A stretch of DNA of 64,000 bases from Pseudomonas lalucatii. GTDB taxonomy: Bacteria > Pseudomonadota > Gammaproteobacteria > Pseudomonadales > Pseudomonadaceae. The DNA lies in the NCBI RefSeq assembly GCF_018398425.1, contig NZ_JADPMV010000001.1, forward strand, positions 62,001 through 126,000, written 5' to 3'. The notes under the pieces are model-generated. The model saw only the letters and a list, made by a program, of their open reading frames with translations. It did no database searches and was not told the DNA's origin. Positions 31,787 to 41,658 of this stretch are shown here, piece after piece. Both the position numbers and the translations under genes were made by a program. Every line of letters starts with the position of its first letter. The stretch's first letter is position 1.

Positions 31787-33631
31787 CTAGCGCTCCGTGC
31801 TCGCCGCGTCGGCGTCGGTCGCCTTCGGGGCCTGTGGCAGTTCGCGGAACCACCAGGTGTTCAGGCCGATGTCGTAGAGCGGGGTGACCTTGGGGTGGGC
31901 CAGGTGGTTCCAGTAGGCCACGCGCCAGGTCTTGATGTGCCAGTTGGGGATGACGTAGTGGCCCCACAGCAGCACCCGGTCCAGGGCGCGGGTGTGGTCG
32001 ATCAGGCTCTGCCTGGAGTCGGCGTTGATCAGGCCGTCGACCAGCTGGTCGATCGCCGGGTCCTTGAGGCCGATGTAGTTGCGGCTGCCCGGCTTGTCGG
32101 CGCTGCTGGAGTGCCAGTACTCGCGTTGCTCGTTGCCCGGCGAATTGGACTGGCCGAAGCCGCTGACGATCAGGTCGAAATCCCGCGAACGCAGGCGATT
32201 GATGTACTGGGAGACATCCACCCGGCGGATCACCAGCTCCATGCCGAGGTCGGCCAGGTTGCGCTTGAAGGGCAGCAGCACCCGTTCGAACTCCGGCTGG
32301 GCGAGGAGGAACTCGAAACTCACCGGCGTGCCCGTGGCGTCCAGCATATGATCGCCCTCGACCCGCCAGCCGGCCTCCTGCAGCAGCTGGTAGGCGCGGC
32401 GCTGCTGCTCGCGGATGATGCCGCTGGCATCGGTAACCGGCAGGCTGAACGCGTCGGTGAAGACCTCGGGGGGGATCTGCTCGCGCAGCGGTTCGAGAAT
32501 CTTCAGCTCCGCCTCGCCGGGCAGGCCACTGGAGGCCAGCTCAGAGTTGTCGAAGTAGCTGTGGGTACGGCTGTAGGCGCCGTTGAACAGCTGCTTGTTG
32601 GCCCATTCGAAGTCGAACAGCAGGCCGAGGGCCTCGCGCACCCGGCGGTCCTGGAACAGCGGGCGGCGCAGATTGAAGATGAAGCCCTGCATGCCGGTGG
32701 GGTTGTGGTTGTCGATCTCTTCCTTGATCAACTGGCCGTTGGCCACGGCGGAGGTGTCGTAGGCGGTCGCCCAGTTCTTCGCACTGCTCTCCAGCCAATA
32801 GTCGAACTGCCCGGCCTTGAGCGCCTCCAGGGCCACGGTGTTGTCGCGGTAGTAGTCGATGCGCATGCGCTCGAAGTTGTAGAAGCCGCGGTTCACCGGC
32901 AGGTCCTTGCCCCACCAGTCCTCGACCCGCGCATAGGTAATGGAGCGCCCGGCCTGCACCTCGGCGACCCGGTAGGGGCCGCTGCCCAGGGGGATCTCCA
33001 GGTTGCCCTTGGCGAACTCGCGCTCGGCCCACCAGTGCTTGGGCAGTACCGGCAGCTGACCGAGGATCAGCGGCAGTTCACGGTTGCCGGCGTGCTTGAA
33101 GACGAAGCGCACCTGGCGCGGGCCTTCGATCTCGACCCGCTCGACGTCGGCGTAGTAGGCCCGGTACAGCGGCGCGCCATCCTTCATCAGGGTCTCGAAG
33201 GTGAACTTGACGTCCTCTGCGGTCACCGGCTGGCCGTCATGAAAGCGCGCCTCGGCGCGCAGGTAGAAGCGGACCCAGGCGTTGTCCGGGGCCTTCTCCA
33301 TCTTCTCGGCCAGCAGGCCGTATTCGGTGAAGGGCTCGTCCAGGCTGTGGCGGGTCAGGGTGTCGTAGATCAGGCCGATGTCGTCGGCGGCCACGCCCTT
33401 GCTGATGAAGGGATTGAGGCTGTCGAAACCGCCGAAGCCGGACTGGCGCAGGGTGCCGCCCTTCGGCGCATCCGGGTTCACGTAGTCGAAATGCCGATAG
33501 TCGGCAGGGTACTTGGGCGCCTCGTCGTACAGGGTCAGCGCGTGTTGTGGCGCCGCCTGGCCGATAGCGGCCAGAGCCGACAGCAGCAGGCCGCTGCCGC
33601 GGACGAGGAGGGCGCGCAGGGAATGGGTCAT
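31787..33631 (-). CDS. nppA2: Periplasmic peptide-binding protein NppA2 (YejA-like)
   Basis: The product is a 614-residue SBP_bac_5 family binding protein. The ATG at 33631 overlaps the stop of nppA1 (ATGA) and gives a signal peptide with core [10 protein letters not shown] and cleavage after GQA, leaving [11 protein letters not shown] at the mature N-terminus. The conserved opening block of the family is present ([15 protein letters not shown]). A longer upstream frame in the same phase is only shadow coding inside nppA1. Two adjacent binding proteins sharing one transporter is the P. aeruginosa Npp arrangement. Confidence 0.93.
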   Translation of the reverse strand: MTHSLRALLVRGSGLLLSALAAIGQAAPQHALTLYDEAPKYPADYRHFDYVNPDAPKGGTLRQSGFGGFDSLNPFISKGVAADDIGLIYDTLTRHSLDEPFTEYGLLAEKMEKAPDNAWVRFYLRAEARFHDGQPVTAEDVKFTFETLMKDGAPLYRAYYADVERVEIEGPRQVRFVFKHAGNRELPLILGQLPVLPKHWWAEREFAKGNLEIPLGSGPYRVAEVQAGRSITYARVEDWWGKDLPVNRGFYNFERMRIDYYRDNTVALEALKAGQFDYWLESSAKNWATAYDTSAVANGQLIKEEIDNHNPTGMQGFIFNLRRPLFQDRRVREALGLLFDFEWANKQLFNGAYSRTHSYFDNSELASSGLPGEAELKILEPLREQIPPEVFTDAFSLPVTDASGIIREQQRRAYQLLQEAGWRVEGDHMLDATGTPVSFEFLLAQPEFERVLLPFKRNLADLGMELVIRRVDVSQYINRLRSRDFDLIVSGFGQSNSPGNEQREYWHSSSADKPGSRNYIGLKDPAIDQLVDGLINADSRQSLIDHTRALDRVLLWGHYVIPNWHIKTWRVAYWNHLAHPKVTPLYDIGLNTWWFRELPQAPKATDADAASTER

Positions 33632-35460
33632 CGAGCGGTCTCCGAGGATTTCAGCCACCAGGTGCGCAGGCCCAGGGTGTAGGGCGGCGTGGCGACGAAG
33701 GCGAAGCGGTTCCAGTACGCCAGGCGGTGATGGCTGATATACCAGTTGGGAATGGTGTAGTGCTGCCACAGCAGCACCCGGTCCAGGGCGCGGGTCGCGG
33801 CCACCTGCTGGTCGCGGGTCTTGGCCGCCAGCAGCTTGTCGAGCAGGGCGTCGACCACCGGATGGTCGATGCCCGCGTAGTTCTTGCCGCCCTTGATCTT
33901 GGCCTGGCTGGAATGGAAGTACAGCCACTGCTCCAGGCCGGGGCTGAGGGTTTGCGGCAGGGTCAGCAGGATCATGTCGAAGTCGAACTGGTCCAGGCGC
34001 TGTTTGTACTGGGCGCGATCGACGGTGCGCAGGTTGGCCTCTATGCCGATGCGCGCCAGGTTTTCGGCATAGGGCTGGAGGATGCGTTCCAGCCTGGGGT
34101 TGACCAGCAGAATCTCGAAGCGCAACGGCTGGCCATCGTCGTTGAGCAGGTGCTGGCCGCTGGGTTTCCAGCCGGCCTCGCCCAGCAGCTGCAAGGCGCG
34201 CCGCAGGGTGTCCCGGGGAATGCCGCGGCCGTTGGTCTGCGGCATCTTGAATGGCTCGGTGAACAGTCGCGCCGGCAGTTGCTTGCGGTACGGCGACAGC
34301 AGCAGCCACTCGGCGCCCTTGGGCTTGCCGGTGGCGGAGAATTCGCTGTTCGGGTAATAGCTCTGGGCCCGGGTGTAGGCGCTGTTGAAGAGGGCGCGGT
34401 TGGTCCATTCGAAGTCGAACATCAGGCCGATGGCTTCGCGCACCTTGCGCTCGGCGAAGGTCGCGCGGCGCGTGTTCATGAACAGCGCCTGGGTCTGGGT
34501 GGGGATCTGGTGGGGGATCTCCGCGCGGACCACCTCACCGCGCTCCACGGCCGGAAAGCGGTAGCCGCTGGCCCAGTTCTTCGCCTGATGCTCGATATAG
34601 AAGTCGAACTCGCCGGCCTTGAACGCCTCGAAGGCCACATGGCTGTCGCGGTAGAACTCCACCTCGACCCGGTCGAAGTTGTACTTGCCGCGGTTGATCG
34701 GCAGCGCCTCGCCCCACCAGTCCTTGACTCGCTCGAAGACCAGGCTGCGGCCCGGGCTCACCTGGGTGATGCGATAGGGCCCGCTGCCCAGCGGCGGCTC
34801 GAAGGTGGTGGCCTTGAAGTCGCGGTCTTTCCAGTAGTGCTGGGGCAGCACCGGCAGTTCGCCCAGGCGCAGGATCAGCAGCGGATTGCCCGAGCGCTTG
34901 AAGACGAAGCGCACGCGGTGGCGGTTGAGGATGTCGACCCGCTTGACCTCCTGCAGATGGGTGCGGTACTGCGGATGCCCCTCCTTGAGCAGCGTGCGGT
35001 AGGAGAACGCCACGTCATAGGCGGTGATCGGCTTGCCGTCGTGGAAGCGCGCCTGCGGCCGCAGGTTGAATACCACCCAGCTGCGGTCCTCGCTGTACTC
35101 GACCGACCTGGCGATCAGGCCGTAGCTCGAGGCCGGCTCGTCCCCGGAGGGGTCGTAGGAGTCGGTGCCGGCCATCAGCGGTTCGTTGAGGCCGGTGATG
35201 CCGTACTGCAGGAAGTTGGCCGTGGAGATCGGGCTGGTGCCCTTGAGGGCGTAGGCGTTGAGCGTATCGAAGGAGCCCAGCGCCATCATCCGCACGGTGC
35301 CGCCCTTGGGGGCGTCGGGGTTGACCCAGTCGAAGTGGCTGAAGCTGGCGGGGTACTTGAGTACGCCGAATTGCGCATAGCCATGGCTTTCGCGGATGGC
35401 GGCCCAGGTCGGCAGGCAGATGGCCAGGCCGAGGAGTAGCGAGAGGAGGGGACGTATCAA
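33628..35460 (-). CDS. nppA1: Periplasmic peptide-binding protein NppA1 (YejA-like)
   Basis: This 610-residue SBP_bac_5 family protein resembles NppA2 throughout ([15 protein letters not shown] opening; LGSGPYRI and WWGEALPINRG central motifs). There is no ATG ahead of the signal peptide. The best start is TTG at 35460, giving MIRPLLSLLLGLAICLPTWA with cleavage after TWA. It is the first gene of the npp operon (A1-A2-B-C-D, then fabI). Its promoter would lie between it and the divergent HDOD gene. Confidence 0.9.
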   Translation of the reverse strand: MIRPLLSLLLGLAICLPTWAAIRESHGYAQFGVLKYPASFSHFDWVNPDAPKGGTVRMMALGSFDTLNAYALKGTSPISTANFLQYGITGLNEPLMAGTDSYDPSGDEPASSYGLIARSVEYSEDRSWVVFNLRPQARFHDGKPITAYDVAFSYRTLLKEGHPQYRTHLQEVKRVDILNRHRVRFVFKRSGNPLLILRLGELPVLPQHYWKDRDFKATTFEPPLGSGPYRITQVSPGRSLVFERVKDWWGEALPINRGKYNFDRVEVEFYRDSHVAFEAFKAGEFDFYIEHQAKNWASGYRFPAVERGEVVRAEIPHQIPTQTQALFMNTRRATFAERKVREAIGLMFDFEWTNRALFNSAYTRAQSYYPNSEFSATGKPKGAEWLLLSPYRKQLPARLFTEPFKMPQTNGRGIPRDTLRRALQLLGEAGWKPSGQHLLNDDGQPLRFEILLVNPRLERILQPYAENLARIGIEANLRTVDRAQYKQRLDQFDFDMILLTLPQTLSPGLEQWLYFHSSQAKIKGGKNYAGIDHPVVDALLDKLLAAKTRDQQVAATRALDRVLLWQHYTIPNWYISHHRLAYWNRFAFVATPPYTLGLRTWWLKSSETAR

Positions 35461-35603
35461 GTGAAATATCCGATCCGTGGCGGCTTTTGGGCTTCTTGTC
35501 CGGTACAGTAACAGCTTGTATCCGCTGGAAAAAGACCGGGCCTGAGGGCAGGACGCGGACGCCTTTCGACGACACTTGGACAACTCATAGCGGGGCCTCG
35601 AAC

Positions 35604-37049
35604 TTGGATACACGTAGCCATGGTTTGCAGTCGTGGATAGAGCGCTTGAGCGAGGCGGAGTTGCCCGCGCTGGCCGCGGTGGTGCAGGACCTGCATCGCC
35701 TGGCGCAGGAGGAGAGCGCCTCGGTCAAGCAGCTGGCCGACGTGCTGCTGCGCGACGCCTCCCTCACCTCCAAGGTCCTGCGTGTCGGCAACAGCGCATA
35801 CTACAACCCTTCGCAGGAAAGCATCCGGACTATCTCGCGGGCCATCGTGCTGATCGGTTTCGACAACGTGCGCCTGATCGGCCTGGCGGTGAGCCTGATC
35901 GACGGCCTGCTGACCCGGGCACCCCGCGAGCAGTTGCAGGCGTTGCTGGCTCGTTCCTTTCACGCCGCGGTGCAGGCGCGCAACATCGCCGGCTACGTGC
36001 TGTCCCGGCACCAGGAAGAAGTCTTTATCGCCGCGCTGCTGTTCCACCTGGGCGAACTGGCGTTCTGGGGGGGCGGTGGCGAGCAGGCAAATGAGCTGGC
36101 CGGCGCCCTGGCGCAGCCGGGCGTCGATGAGGAGGCGGCGGTGCGCGCCGTGCTCGGCACCAGCTTTCGCCAGTTGAGCCAGGGCCTGGTCAAGGCCTGG
36201 AATCTCGGCGAAATCGCCAGTCTGGCCCATGGCAGCGCCAACCAGAACGATCCGGCGGTGTATGCGGTCAACCTCGGCACGCGGATCAGCGAGGCCGCCC
36301 TGGAGGGCTGGGACTCGCCGGCCATGGAACGCCTGGTGGGGCAGCTGGCCGCATTCGTCGGGGTGACCCGGGAGGAGGCCATGCAGCAGGTGTTGGCCAG
36401 TGCCGAAGAGGCGGTCAGGGTGGCCGTCACCTTCGGCGCCGGCAAGCTCTGCAGCCTGATTCCCAACACCGACCCCGAGCAGATCCGCCTGCAGCAGGAA
36501 CAGCGCCGGGCGCGCCTGCTGCAGCCCGACCTGCAGCTGCTGCAGGCGGCGCTGCAGGAACTCGGGCAGATGGCGGTGCGGCGCGGTGAGGTCGGCTCGA
36601 TTCTCGATACCCTGCTCGAGGGCCTGCACCGCGGTGCCGGGCTGGAGCGGGTGATGCTGGCGGTGCTGGCCGACGGCCAGAGTCGTTTTCGCGCCAAGCG
36701 GGTGACCGGCGAGGGCACCGCCGGCTGGCTGAGCGACTTCGAGCTGCCGTTCGATCCGGCCGCGCAGAGCCATATCTTCGGCTATGTGCTGCGCCACCGG
36801 GAGGCGCTGTGGATGGGCGTGCCGGCCAGCTATGGCCTCAGCGACCTGGTGACCCAGGCAATGCGCGAGAAGCTTGGCCAGGGAATGTTCTTCATCGCCC
36901 CGTTGCTGGCAGGCAAGCGCGAGATAGGTGTGCTCTACGCCGACAGCCGGGTATCCGGGCGGGCCCTGAGCCATGAGCAGTTCGTCGCCTTCCAGCGTTT
37001 CGCCCTGCTCGCCGGGCGCTGCCTGGAGGCGCTGAGCCGGCGCGGCTGA
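35604..37049 (+). CDS. HDOD-domain signalling protein with C-terminal GAF-like region
   Basis: From a TTG at 35604 the product is 481 residues; an in-frame start as early as 35487 exists, so the N-terminus is uncertain. Residues about 10-205 form an HDOD domain (LPALAAVVQDLHRLAQ opening, then DASLTSKVLRVGNSAYY, which is typical of the family). Residues about 300-480 look like a GAF domain. HDOD proteins resemble HD-phosphohydrolases without catalytic residues and act as adaptors in motility, stress and second-messenger signalling. No GGDEF or EAL module is present. It converges on mltD with adjoining stop codons. Confidence 0.85.
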   Translation: MDTRSHGLQSWIERLSEAELPALAAVVQDLHRLAQEESASVKQLADVLLRDASLTSKVLRVGNSAYYNPSQESIRTISRAIVLIGFDNVRLIGLAVSLIDGLLTRAPREQLQALLARSFHAAVQARNIAGYVLSRHQEEVFIAALLFHLGELAFWGGGGEQANELAGALAQPGVDEEAAVRAVLGTSFRQLSQGLVKAWNLGEIASLAHGSANQNDPAVYAVNLGTRISEAALEGWDSPAMERLVGQLAAFVGVTREEAMQQVLASAEEAVRVAVTFGAGKLCSLIPNTDPEQIRLQQEQRRARLLQPDLQLLQAALQELGQMAVRRGEVGSILDTLLEGLHRGAGLERVMLAVLADGQSRFRAKRVTGEGTAGWLSDFELPFDPAAQSHIFGYVLRHREALWMGVPASYGLSDLVTQAMREKLGQGMFFIAPLLAGKREIGVLYADSRVSGRALSHEQFVAFQRFALLAGRCLEALSRRG

Positions 37050-38597
37050 TCAGCGCGGCAGGTGCAGGGTCAGGGTCTGGCCCGGCTTGAGCGCGCTGCC
37101 GGTGCGCGGGTTCCAGCGCTGCAGGTGCTTCATCTGCACCTTGAAGCGCTTGGCGATCAGGTACAGCGAGTCGCCCTTGCGCACCCGGTACAGGGTCGCG
37201 GTGGTGCCGGCCGAGGTGGCCGGCGCCTGCAGGCGGAGGGTCTGGCCGGCGCGCAGGTCGTGGCCCGCGAGGCGGTTCCAGCGTTGCACATCCTTGACCG
37301 AAACCCGGTGGGTCTTGGCGATCTGCCAGAGACTGTCGCCGTTCTTCACCTTGTAGCTGCGTGGCGTGCCGGCACTGCTGGCGAGCGCCGCGAGCGCCGC
37401 GGGCGCGGCTTGCTGCGCCTGGCTGCTCGGTTGCGCGGGGATGCTCAGCACCTGGCCGATGCGCAGGCGGTTGCTGCTGAGGCGGTTGATCTCCTTGAGG
37501 GTGCGTACCGTGAGCTGGTGGCGATTGGCGATGGCGTGCAGGCTGTCGCCGGAGCGCACGCGATACTGCTGCCAGTCGACCAGCTCCTGGGGCTTGATCA
37601 GGGCCAGGTTGGCGGTGAGCATCTCCGCCTTGTCGGTCGGCACCAGCAGGTGCTGCGGGCCGTCCAGGGTGATGCGCCGCTTGAAGGCCGGGTTGAGCTG
37701 GAACAGCTCGTCCTCGTCGAGATCGGCCATGGCCGCCACGCGCGACAGGTCCATGCGCTGCTTGAGCTCGACCTTCTCGAAGTAGGGCTCGTTGGCGATG
37801 GGGCCGAGGCTGACGCCATAGGCCTGCGGGCTCATGATCACCTGGGACAGGGCGAGCAGCTTGGGCACGTAGTTGCGCGTCTCGTTCGGCAGCGCCAGGT
37901 TCCAGTAGTCGGTCGGCAGGCCGAGCTGCTGGTTGCGCTCGATGGCGCGGCTGACCCGGCCTTCGCCGGCATTGTAGGCGGCCAGGGCCAGCAGCCAGTC
38001 GCCGTTGAACATCTGGTGCAGGCGCGACAGGTAGTTCATCGCCGCGTTGGTCGAGGCCAGCACGTCGCGGCGGCCGTCGTACCAGCTGGTCTGGCGCAGG
38101 TTGAAGTGGCGGCCGGTGGAGGGGATGAACTGCCACAGGCCGACGGCGTCGGCCGGCGAATAGGCGAAGGGGTTGTAGGCGCTCTCGATCATCGGCAGCA
38201 GCGCCAGCTCCATCGGCATGCCGCGCTCTTCCAGGCGCTCGACGATGTAATGGATATAGGGGCTGCTGCGCTCGCCGACCTTCTCGACGAAGGAGGGGTT
38301 GCTGACGAACCACAGGCGCTGCTGCTCGATGCGCGGGTTGATGCCGATCTCGTCCTGCAGCTGATAGCCGTCGCGGACCCGCTCCCAGATGTCTTCCGGC
38401 TCGGCGGGCTGGATGTCGGGGGTCAACCATTCGGGCTCCCGCTCCAGACCGATCGCCCGGTCGGTGTCCAGGCCCGGGTCGTCGATGCCGCCGCGGCCCT
38501 GGCAACCGGCCAGGAGCAGCGAGAACATCACCACCAGCGCCGTGGCGCTTCGTGCCAATGCCTTTGAAATCAAGGTCTTGCGTGGTGATAAAGGCAT
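37050..38597 (-). CDS. mltD: Membrane-bound lytic murein transglycosylase D
   Basis: MltD (515 residues) is a lipoprotein that cleaves peptidoglycan glycan strands with 1,6-anhydroMurNAc formation. The lipobox LLAGC is at about residues 28-32. The SLT catalytic domain (about 110-230) has the Glu in IESAYNPFAYSPADAVGLWQF and the later AAYNAGEGRV motif. Three LysM peptidoglycan-binding repeats follow in the C-terminal third (YRVRSGDSLHAIA, YKVKNGDSLWQIA and YRVRKGDSLYLIA). It lies upstream of gloB on the opposite side from the HDOD gene, as in other Pseudomonas. Confidence 0.96.
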   Translation of the reverse strand: MPLSPRKTLISKALARSATALVVMFSLLLAGCQGRGGIDDPGLDTDRAIGLEREPEWLTPDIQPAEPEDIWERVRDGYQLQDEIGINPRIEQQRLWFVSNPSFVEKVGERSSPYIHYIVERLEERGMPMELALLPMIESAYNPFAYSPADAVGLWQFIPSTGRHFNLRQTSWYDGRRDVLASTNAAMNYLSRLHQMFNGDWLLALAAYNAGEGRVSRAIERNQQLGLPTDYWNLALPNETRNYVPKLLALSQVIMSPQAYGVSLGPIANEPYFEKVELKQRMDLSRVAAMADLDEDELFQLNPAFKRRITLDGPQHLLVPTDKAEMLTANLALIKPQELVDWQQYRVRSGDSLHAIANRHQLTVRTLKEINRLSSNRLRIGQVLSIPAQPSSQAQQAAPAALAALASSAGTPRSYKVKNGDSLWQIAKTHRVSVKDVQRWNRLAGHDLRAGQTLRLQAPATSAGTTATLYRVRKGDSLYLIAKRFKVQMKHLQRWNPRTGSALKPGQTLTLHLPR

Positions 38598-38626
38598 TGG
38601 TCGGCGCGCACTTCCCAGGCAAAAGA

Positions 38627-38650
38627 GCGGGGGATTCTAGAAACCCCCGC
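38627..38650 (-). terminator. Intrinsic terminator of gloB
   Basis: Read on the minus strand: GCGGGGG, ten-base loop, CCCCCGC, then TCTTTTGCC. It is placed 50 bp after the gloB stop and just before mltD. Confidence 0.75.
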
Positions 38651-38698
38651 CCGCCAGGGTCAAGTTCGCGGCGAACCTTTTGCGCGCGCGTCGAGCTT

Positions 38699-39472
38699 TT
38701 AGAAGCCGTCCTTCCAGGCGCGCAGGCTGGCGAAGACCTCGCTGGGCGAGCGTGCCCGGTGGCCTTCGCGCGTGTCGATGCGGGCCTGCACCGAGGCCTC
38801 GCCGCTGCGCAGGAAGGGGTTGGTGGCCTGTTCCAGGGCCAGGCTGGACGGGAGGCTGATGCGCCCGGCCTGGCGCCAGGCCGCGACCTGTTCCAGGCGC
38901 TGGGCGACCTGCGGGTTGTCCGGCTCGACCGCCTGGGCGAAGCGCAGGTTGCTCAGGGTGTACTCATGGGTGCAGTACACCCGGGTCGCGGCGGGCAGCG
39001 CCGCCAGGCGGCTGAGCGAGTCATGCATCTGCTGCGGAGTGCCTTCGAACAGGCGACCGCAGCCGGCGGCGAACAGGGTGTCGCCGCAGAACAGCCAGTG
39101 CTGCTCGGCCTGGTAGTAGGCGATATGGCCGAGGGTGTGGCCGGGGACCTCGAGGATGGCGAAGCTGTGGCCGAGCACCTCGACCCGGTCGCCTTCGCTC
39201 AGGGCCAGGTCGCGGGCGGGAATCTGCTCCTTGGCCGGGCCGAGCACGCGGGCACCGCTCGTCGCTTTCAGTCGCTCCACGCCGCCGACATGGTCATGGT
39301 GGTGGTGGGTGACCAGGATGTCGCTCAGTTGCCAGTCCGGGTGCTCGGCCAGCCAGGCCAGCACCGGCGCCGCGTCGCCGGGGTCGACGACCGCGCAGCG
39401 GCGTGTCGCGGCGTCTTGCAGCAACCAGATATAGTTGTCGGTAAAGGCGGGGAGGGCGTCGATCTTGATCAT
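38699..39472 (-). CDS. gloB: Hydroxyacylglutathione hydrolase (glyoxalase II)
   Basis: GloB (257 residues) hydrolyses S-D-lactoylglutathione to D-lactate and glutathione in the methylglyoxal detoxification path. The metallo-beta-lactamase metal motif is THHHHDH near residue 52-58, with further ligands in PGHTLGH, FCGDTLF and CTHEYT. The ATG at 39472 ([10 protein letters not shown]) is the family start; an in-frame codon at 39496 is less likely. It is divergent from the methyltransferase gene across 75 bp. Confidence 0.96.
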   Translation of the reverse strand: MIKIDALPAFTDNYIWLLQDAATRRCAVVDPGDAAPVLAWLAEHPDWQLSDILVTHHHHDHVGGVERLKATSGARVLGPAKEQIPARDLALSEGDRVEVLGHSFAILEVPGHTLGHIAYYQAEQHWLFCGDTLFAAGCGRLFEGTPQQMHDSLSRLAALPAATRVYCTHEYTLSNLRFAQAVEPDNPQVAQRLEQVAAWRQAGRISLPSSLALEQATNPFLRSGEASVQARIDTREGHRARSPSEVFASLRAWKDGF

Positions 39473-39547
39473 GGTGTGGGTCGCTAAGCGGTTCACAAAG
39501 GTGCATCTTAGGCCTCAATGGCACTGACGGCTACGCAGGCAAACCTT

Positions 39548-40309
39548 ATGTCCGATCATCCTTTCGCTCAGGCCGATGCCGACTGGCTCTCGCTGATCGG
39601 CAAGGCACGTAATTGGTTCAACGGCCCCTATGGCCAGCTGCTGCTGGTCGAGGAGCGGCGCCTGCTGGAGGACGAGCTGGCGCGCTTCTTCGGCGGTTAC
39701 CTGGTGCATTACGGCCCATCGGCCCAGGCGGTCCCGGGCGCCACCCAGATCCAGCGCAGCGTGCGCCTCGGCGCGCCGTTCAAGGGCGTGGAGATCGTCT
39801 GCGAGGAGCAGGCCTGGCCGCTCGGCGAGCACGCGGCGGACCTGGTGCTGCTGCAGCATGGCCTGGACTTCAGCCTGTCGCCCCACGGCCTGCTGCGCGA
39901 GGCGGCGCGCAGCGTCAGGCCCGGGGGGCACCTGGTGGTGATCGGCATCAACCCCATGAGCGCCTGGGGCGTGCGCCACCTGTTCAGCCGCGACGCCCTG
40001 CGCCAGGCCCGCTGCATCGCACCGACCCGGGTCTGCGACTGGCTGCACCTGCTGGGCTTCGCGCTGGAGAAACGCCGCTTCGGATGCTATCGTCCGCCGC
40101 TTGCTTCGCGTGCCTGGCAGGCGCGCCTGGCGCCGCTGGAGGCCTGGGGCGATGCCTGGCAAGTGCCCGGCGGCGGCTTCTACCTGCTGGTGGCGCGCAA
40201 GCTGGTGGTCGGCCTGCGGCCATTGCGCCAGAGCCAGCGCGCGCCCATGGGCAAGCTGGTGCCCATGCCGGTGGCCAAGGTCAGCCGGCGCGATTCCGAA
40301 CAGCGCTAG
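39548..40309 (+). CDS. Class I SAM-dependent methyltransferase
   Basis: The 253-residue protein carries a Methyltransf_11-like core: an acidic [11 protein letters not shown] segment (near 97), then [22 protein letters not shown] (near 115-135), the usual post-motif region of SAM methyltransferases. The glycine-rich motif I is poorly conserved, so activity is not certain. The start at 39548 ([13 protein letters not shown]) is preferred over 39518 by resemblance to Pseudomonas relatives. It sits between gloB and rnhA at a conserved place, but its substrate is unknown. Confidence 0.85.
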   Translation: MSDHPFAQADADWLSLIGKARNWFNGPYGQLLLVEERRLLEDELARFFGGYLVHYGPSAQAVPGATQIQRSVRLGAPFKGVEIVCEEQAWPLGEHAADLVLLQHGLDFSLSPHGLLREAARSVRPGGHLVVIGINPMSAWGVRHLFSRDALRQARCIAPTRVCDWLHLLGFALEKRRFGCYRPPLASRAWQARLAPLEAWGDAWQVPGGGFYLLVARKLVVGLRPLRQSQRAPMGKLVPMPVAKVSRRDSEQR

Positions 40310-40361
40310 ACCAGCGGCCCCAGAGCCTGCCGGGCGACATTTACCGAGAGAAAGGCTGTGC

Positions 40362-40814
40362 ATGTCTGAACAAGTCGAGATTTACACCGATGGCGCCTGC
40401 AAGGGCAATCCGGGCATCGGTGGCTGGGGGGCGTTGCTGGTTTTCAAGGGCGTGGAGAAGGAGCTGTGGGGCGGCGAGGCCGAGACCACCAACAACCGCA
40501 TGGAACTGACTGCGGCGATTCGTGCCCTGGCCGAGCTCAAGCGGGCCTGCGAGGTGCGCCTGGTCACCGATTCGCAGTACGTCATGCAGGGCATTCAGGA
40601 CTGGATGCCGAACTGGAAGAAACGCGGCTGGAAGACCGCCGCCAAGCAGCCGGTGAAGAATGCCGACCTGTGGCAGCAGCTGGATGAGCAGGTCAATCGC
40701 CACAACGTGACCTGGCAGTGGGTGCGCGGCCATACCGGCCATCCGGGCAACGAGCGGGCCGACCTGCTGGCCAACCGTGGCGTCGAAGAAGTGAGGGGCT
40801 TGAAGCGTGCGTAG
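40362..40814 (+). CDS. rnhA: Ribonuclease HI
   Basis: RNase HI (150 residues) cleaves the RNA strand of RNA-DNA hybrids, removing R-loops and primers. The catalytic DEDD carboxylates are visible: D in [13 protein letters not shown] in NNRMELTA, D in VTDSQYV and D in NERADLLA. The basic handle region (WKKRGWKT) is present. It overlaps dnaQ by 8 bp, the conserved rnhA-dnaQ pairing, though here both are on the same strand, whereas in E. coli they diverge. Confidence 0.97.
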   Translation: MSEQVEIYTDGACKGNPGIGGWGALLVFKGVEKELWGGEAETTNNRMELTAAIRALAELKRACEVRLVTDSQYVMQGIQDWMPNWKKRGWKTAAKQPVKNADLWQQLDEQVNRHNVTWQWVRGHTGHPGNERADLLANRGVEEVRGLKRA

Positions 40815-41550
40815 CATCGTTCTGGATACCGAAACCACCGGCATGCCGGTCACCGATGGCCACCGCATCATCGAGATCGGCTGCGTCGAACTGGAAGGCC
40901 GGCGCCTGACCGGCCGGCATTTCCACGTCTACCTGCAGCCGGACCGCGAGATCGACGAAGGCGCCATCGCGGTGCACGGCATCACCAACGAGTTCCTGCA
41001 GGACAAGCCGCGCTTCAAGGACGTCGCCGAGGAGTTCTTCGAGTTCATCAAGGGCGCCCAGCTGATCATCCACAACGCGGCGTTCGACGTGGGCTTCATC
41101 AACAACGAGTTCGCCCTGCTGGGGCAGCAGGATCGCGCGGAGATCGCTGACCACTGCGCGATCCTCGATACCCTGCTGATGGCCCGCGAGCGCCACCCGG
41201 GCCAGCGCAACAACCTCGACGCACTGTGCAAGCGCTACGACGTCGACAACTCCGGCCGCGACCTGCACGGCGCCTTGCTCGACGCCGAGATTCTCGCCGA
41301 CGTCTACCTGGCGATGACCGGCGGGCAGACCCACCTGTCCCTGGCCGGCGATGGCTCCGAAGGCGACAGCAGCGGTCGCCGGCAGCCCACCCCGATCCGC
41401 CGCCTGCCGGCCGAGCGCACCCGCACCCCGGTGATCCGCGCCAGCGAGGAAGAACTGGCCGAGCATGCCGCGCGCCTGGCGGTGATCGAGAAGTCGGCCG
41501 GTGCGCCGCCGCTGTGGCTGCAGCTGGAGCAGGCGACAGCCGAGCAGTAG
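40807..41550 (+). CDS. dnaQ: DNA polymerase III epsilon subunit (3'-5' proofreading exonuclease)
   Basis: Epsilon (247 residues) proofreads for the replicative polymerase core. Exo I (VLDTETTGM, near residue 5), Exo II ([10 protein letters not shown], near 98) and Exo III-epsilon ([14 protein letters not shown], near 155, with catalytic His) are intact. The C-terminal tail after about 185 is the flexible alpha-binding segment. It starts at GTG 40807 inside the rnhA end, so translation is coupled. A terminator follows. Confidence 0.97.
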   Translation: MRSIVLDTETTGMPVTDGHRIIEIGCVELEGRRLTGRHFHVYLQPDREIDEGAIAVHGITNEFLQDKPRFKDVAEEFFEFIKGAQLIIHNAAFDVGFINNEFALLGQQDRAEIADHCAILDTLLMARERHPGQRNNLDALCKRYDVDNSGRDLHGALLDAEILADVYLAMTGGQTHLSLAGDGSEGDSSGRRQPTPIRRLPAERTRTPVIRASEEELAEHAARLAVIEKSAGAPPLWLQLEQATAEQ

Positions 41551-41602
41551 GGGGCCGTTCAGGCCGTGCACACCAAGCGCTCCCTGCCAGGGGGGCGCCC
41601 AT

Positions 41603-41640
41603 GAAAAAGCCCCGAGGCCTTGCAGCCTCGGGGCTTTTTC
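41603..41640. terminator. Bidirectional terminator between dnaQ and amaB
   Basis: GAAAAAGCCCCGAGGC, loop CTTGCA, GCCTCGGGGCTTTTTC. The long perfect stem with A and T runs serves convergent dnaQ and amaB. Confidence 0.93.
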
Positions 41641-41658
41641 GTTCCGGCCTGGCGCGTG

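Noticed and set aside
31787..34408. Extension of nppA2 to 873 codons
   Set aside because: The extra N-terminal part is out-of-frame reading of nppA1. The signal peptide and ATGA overlap place the start at 33631.
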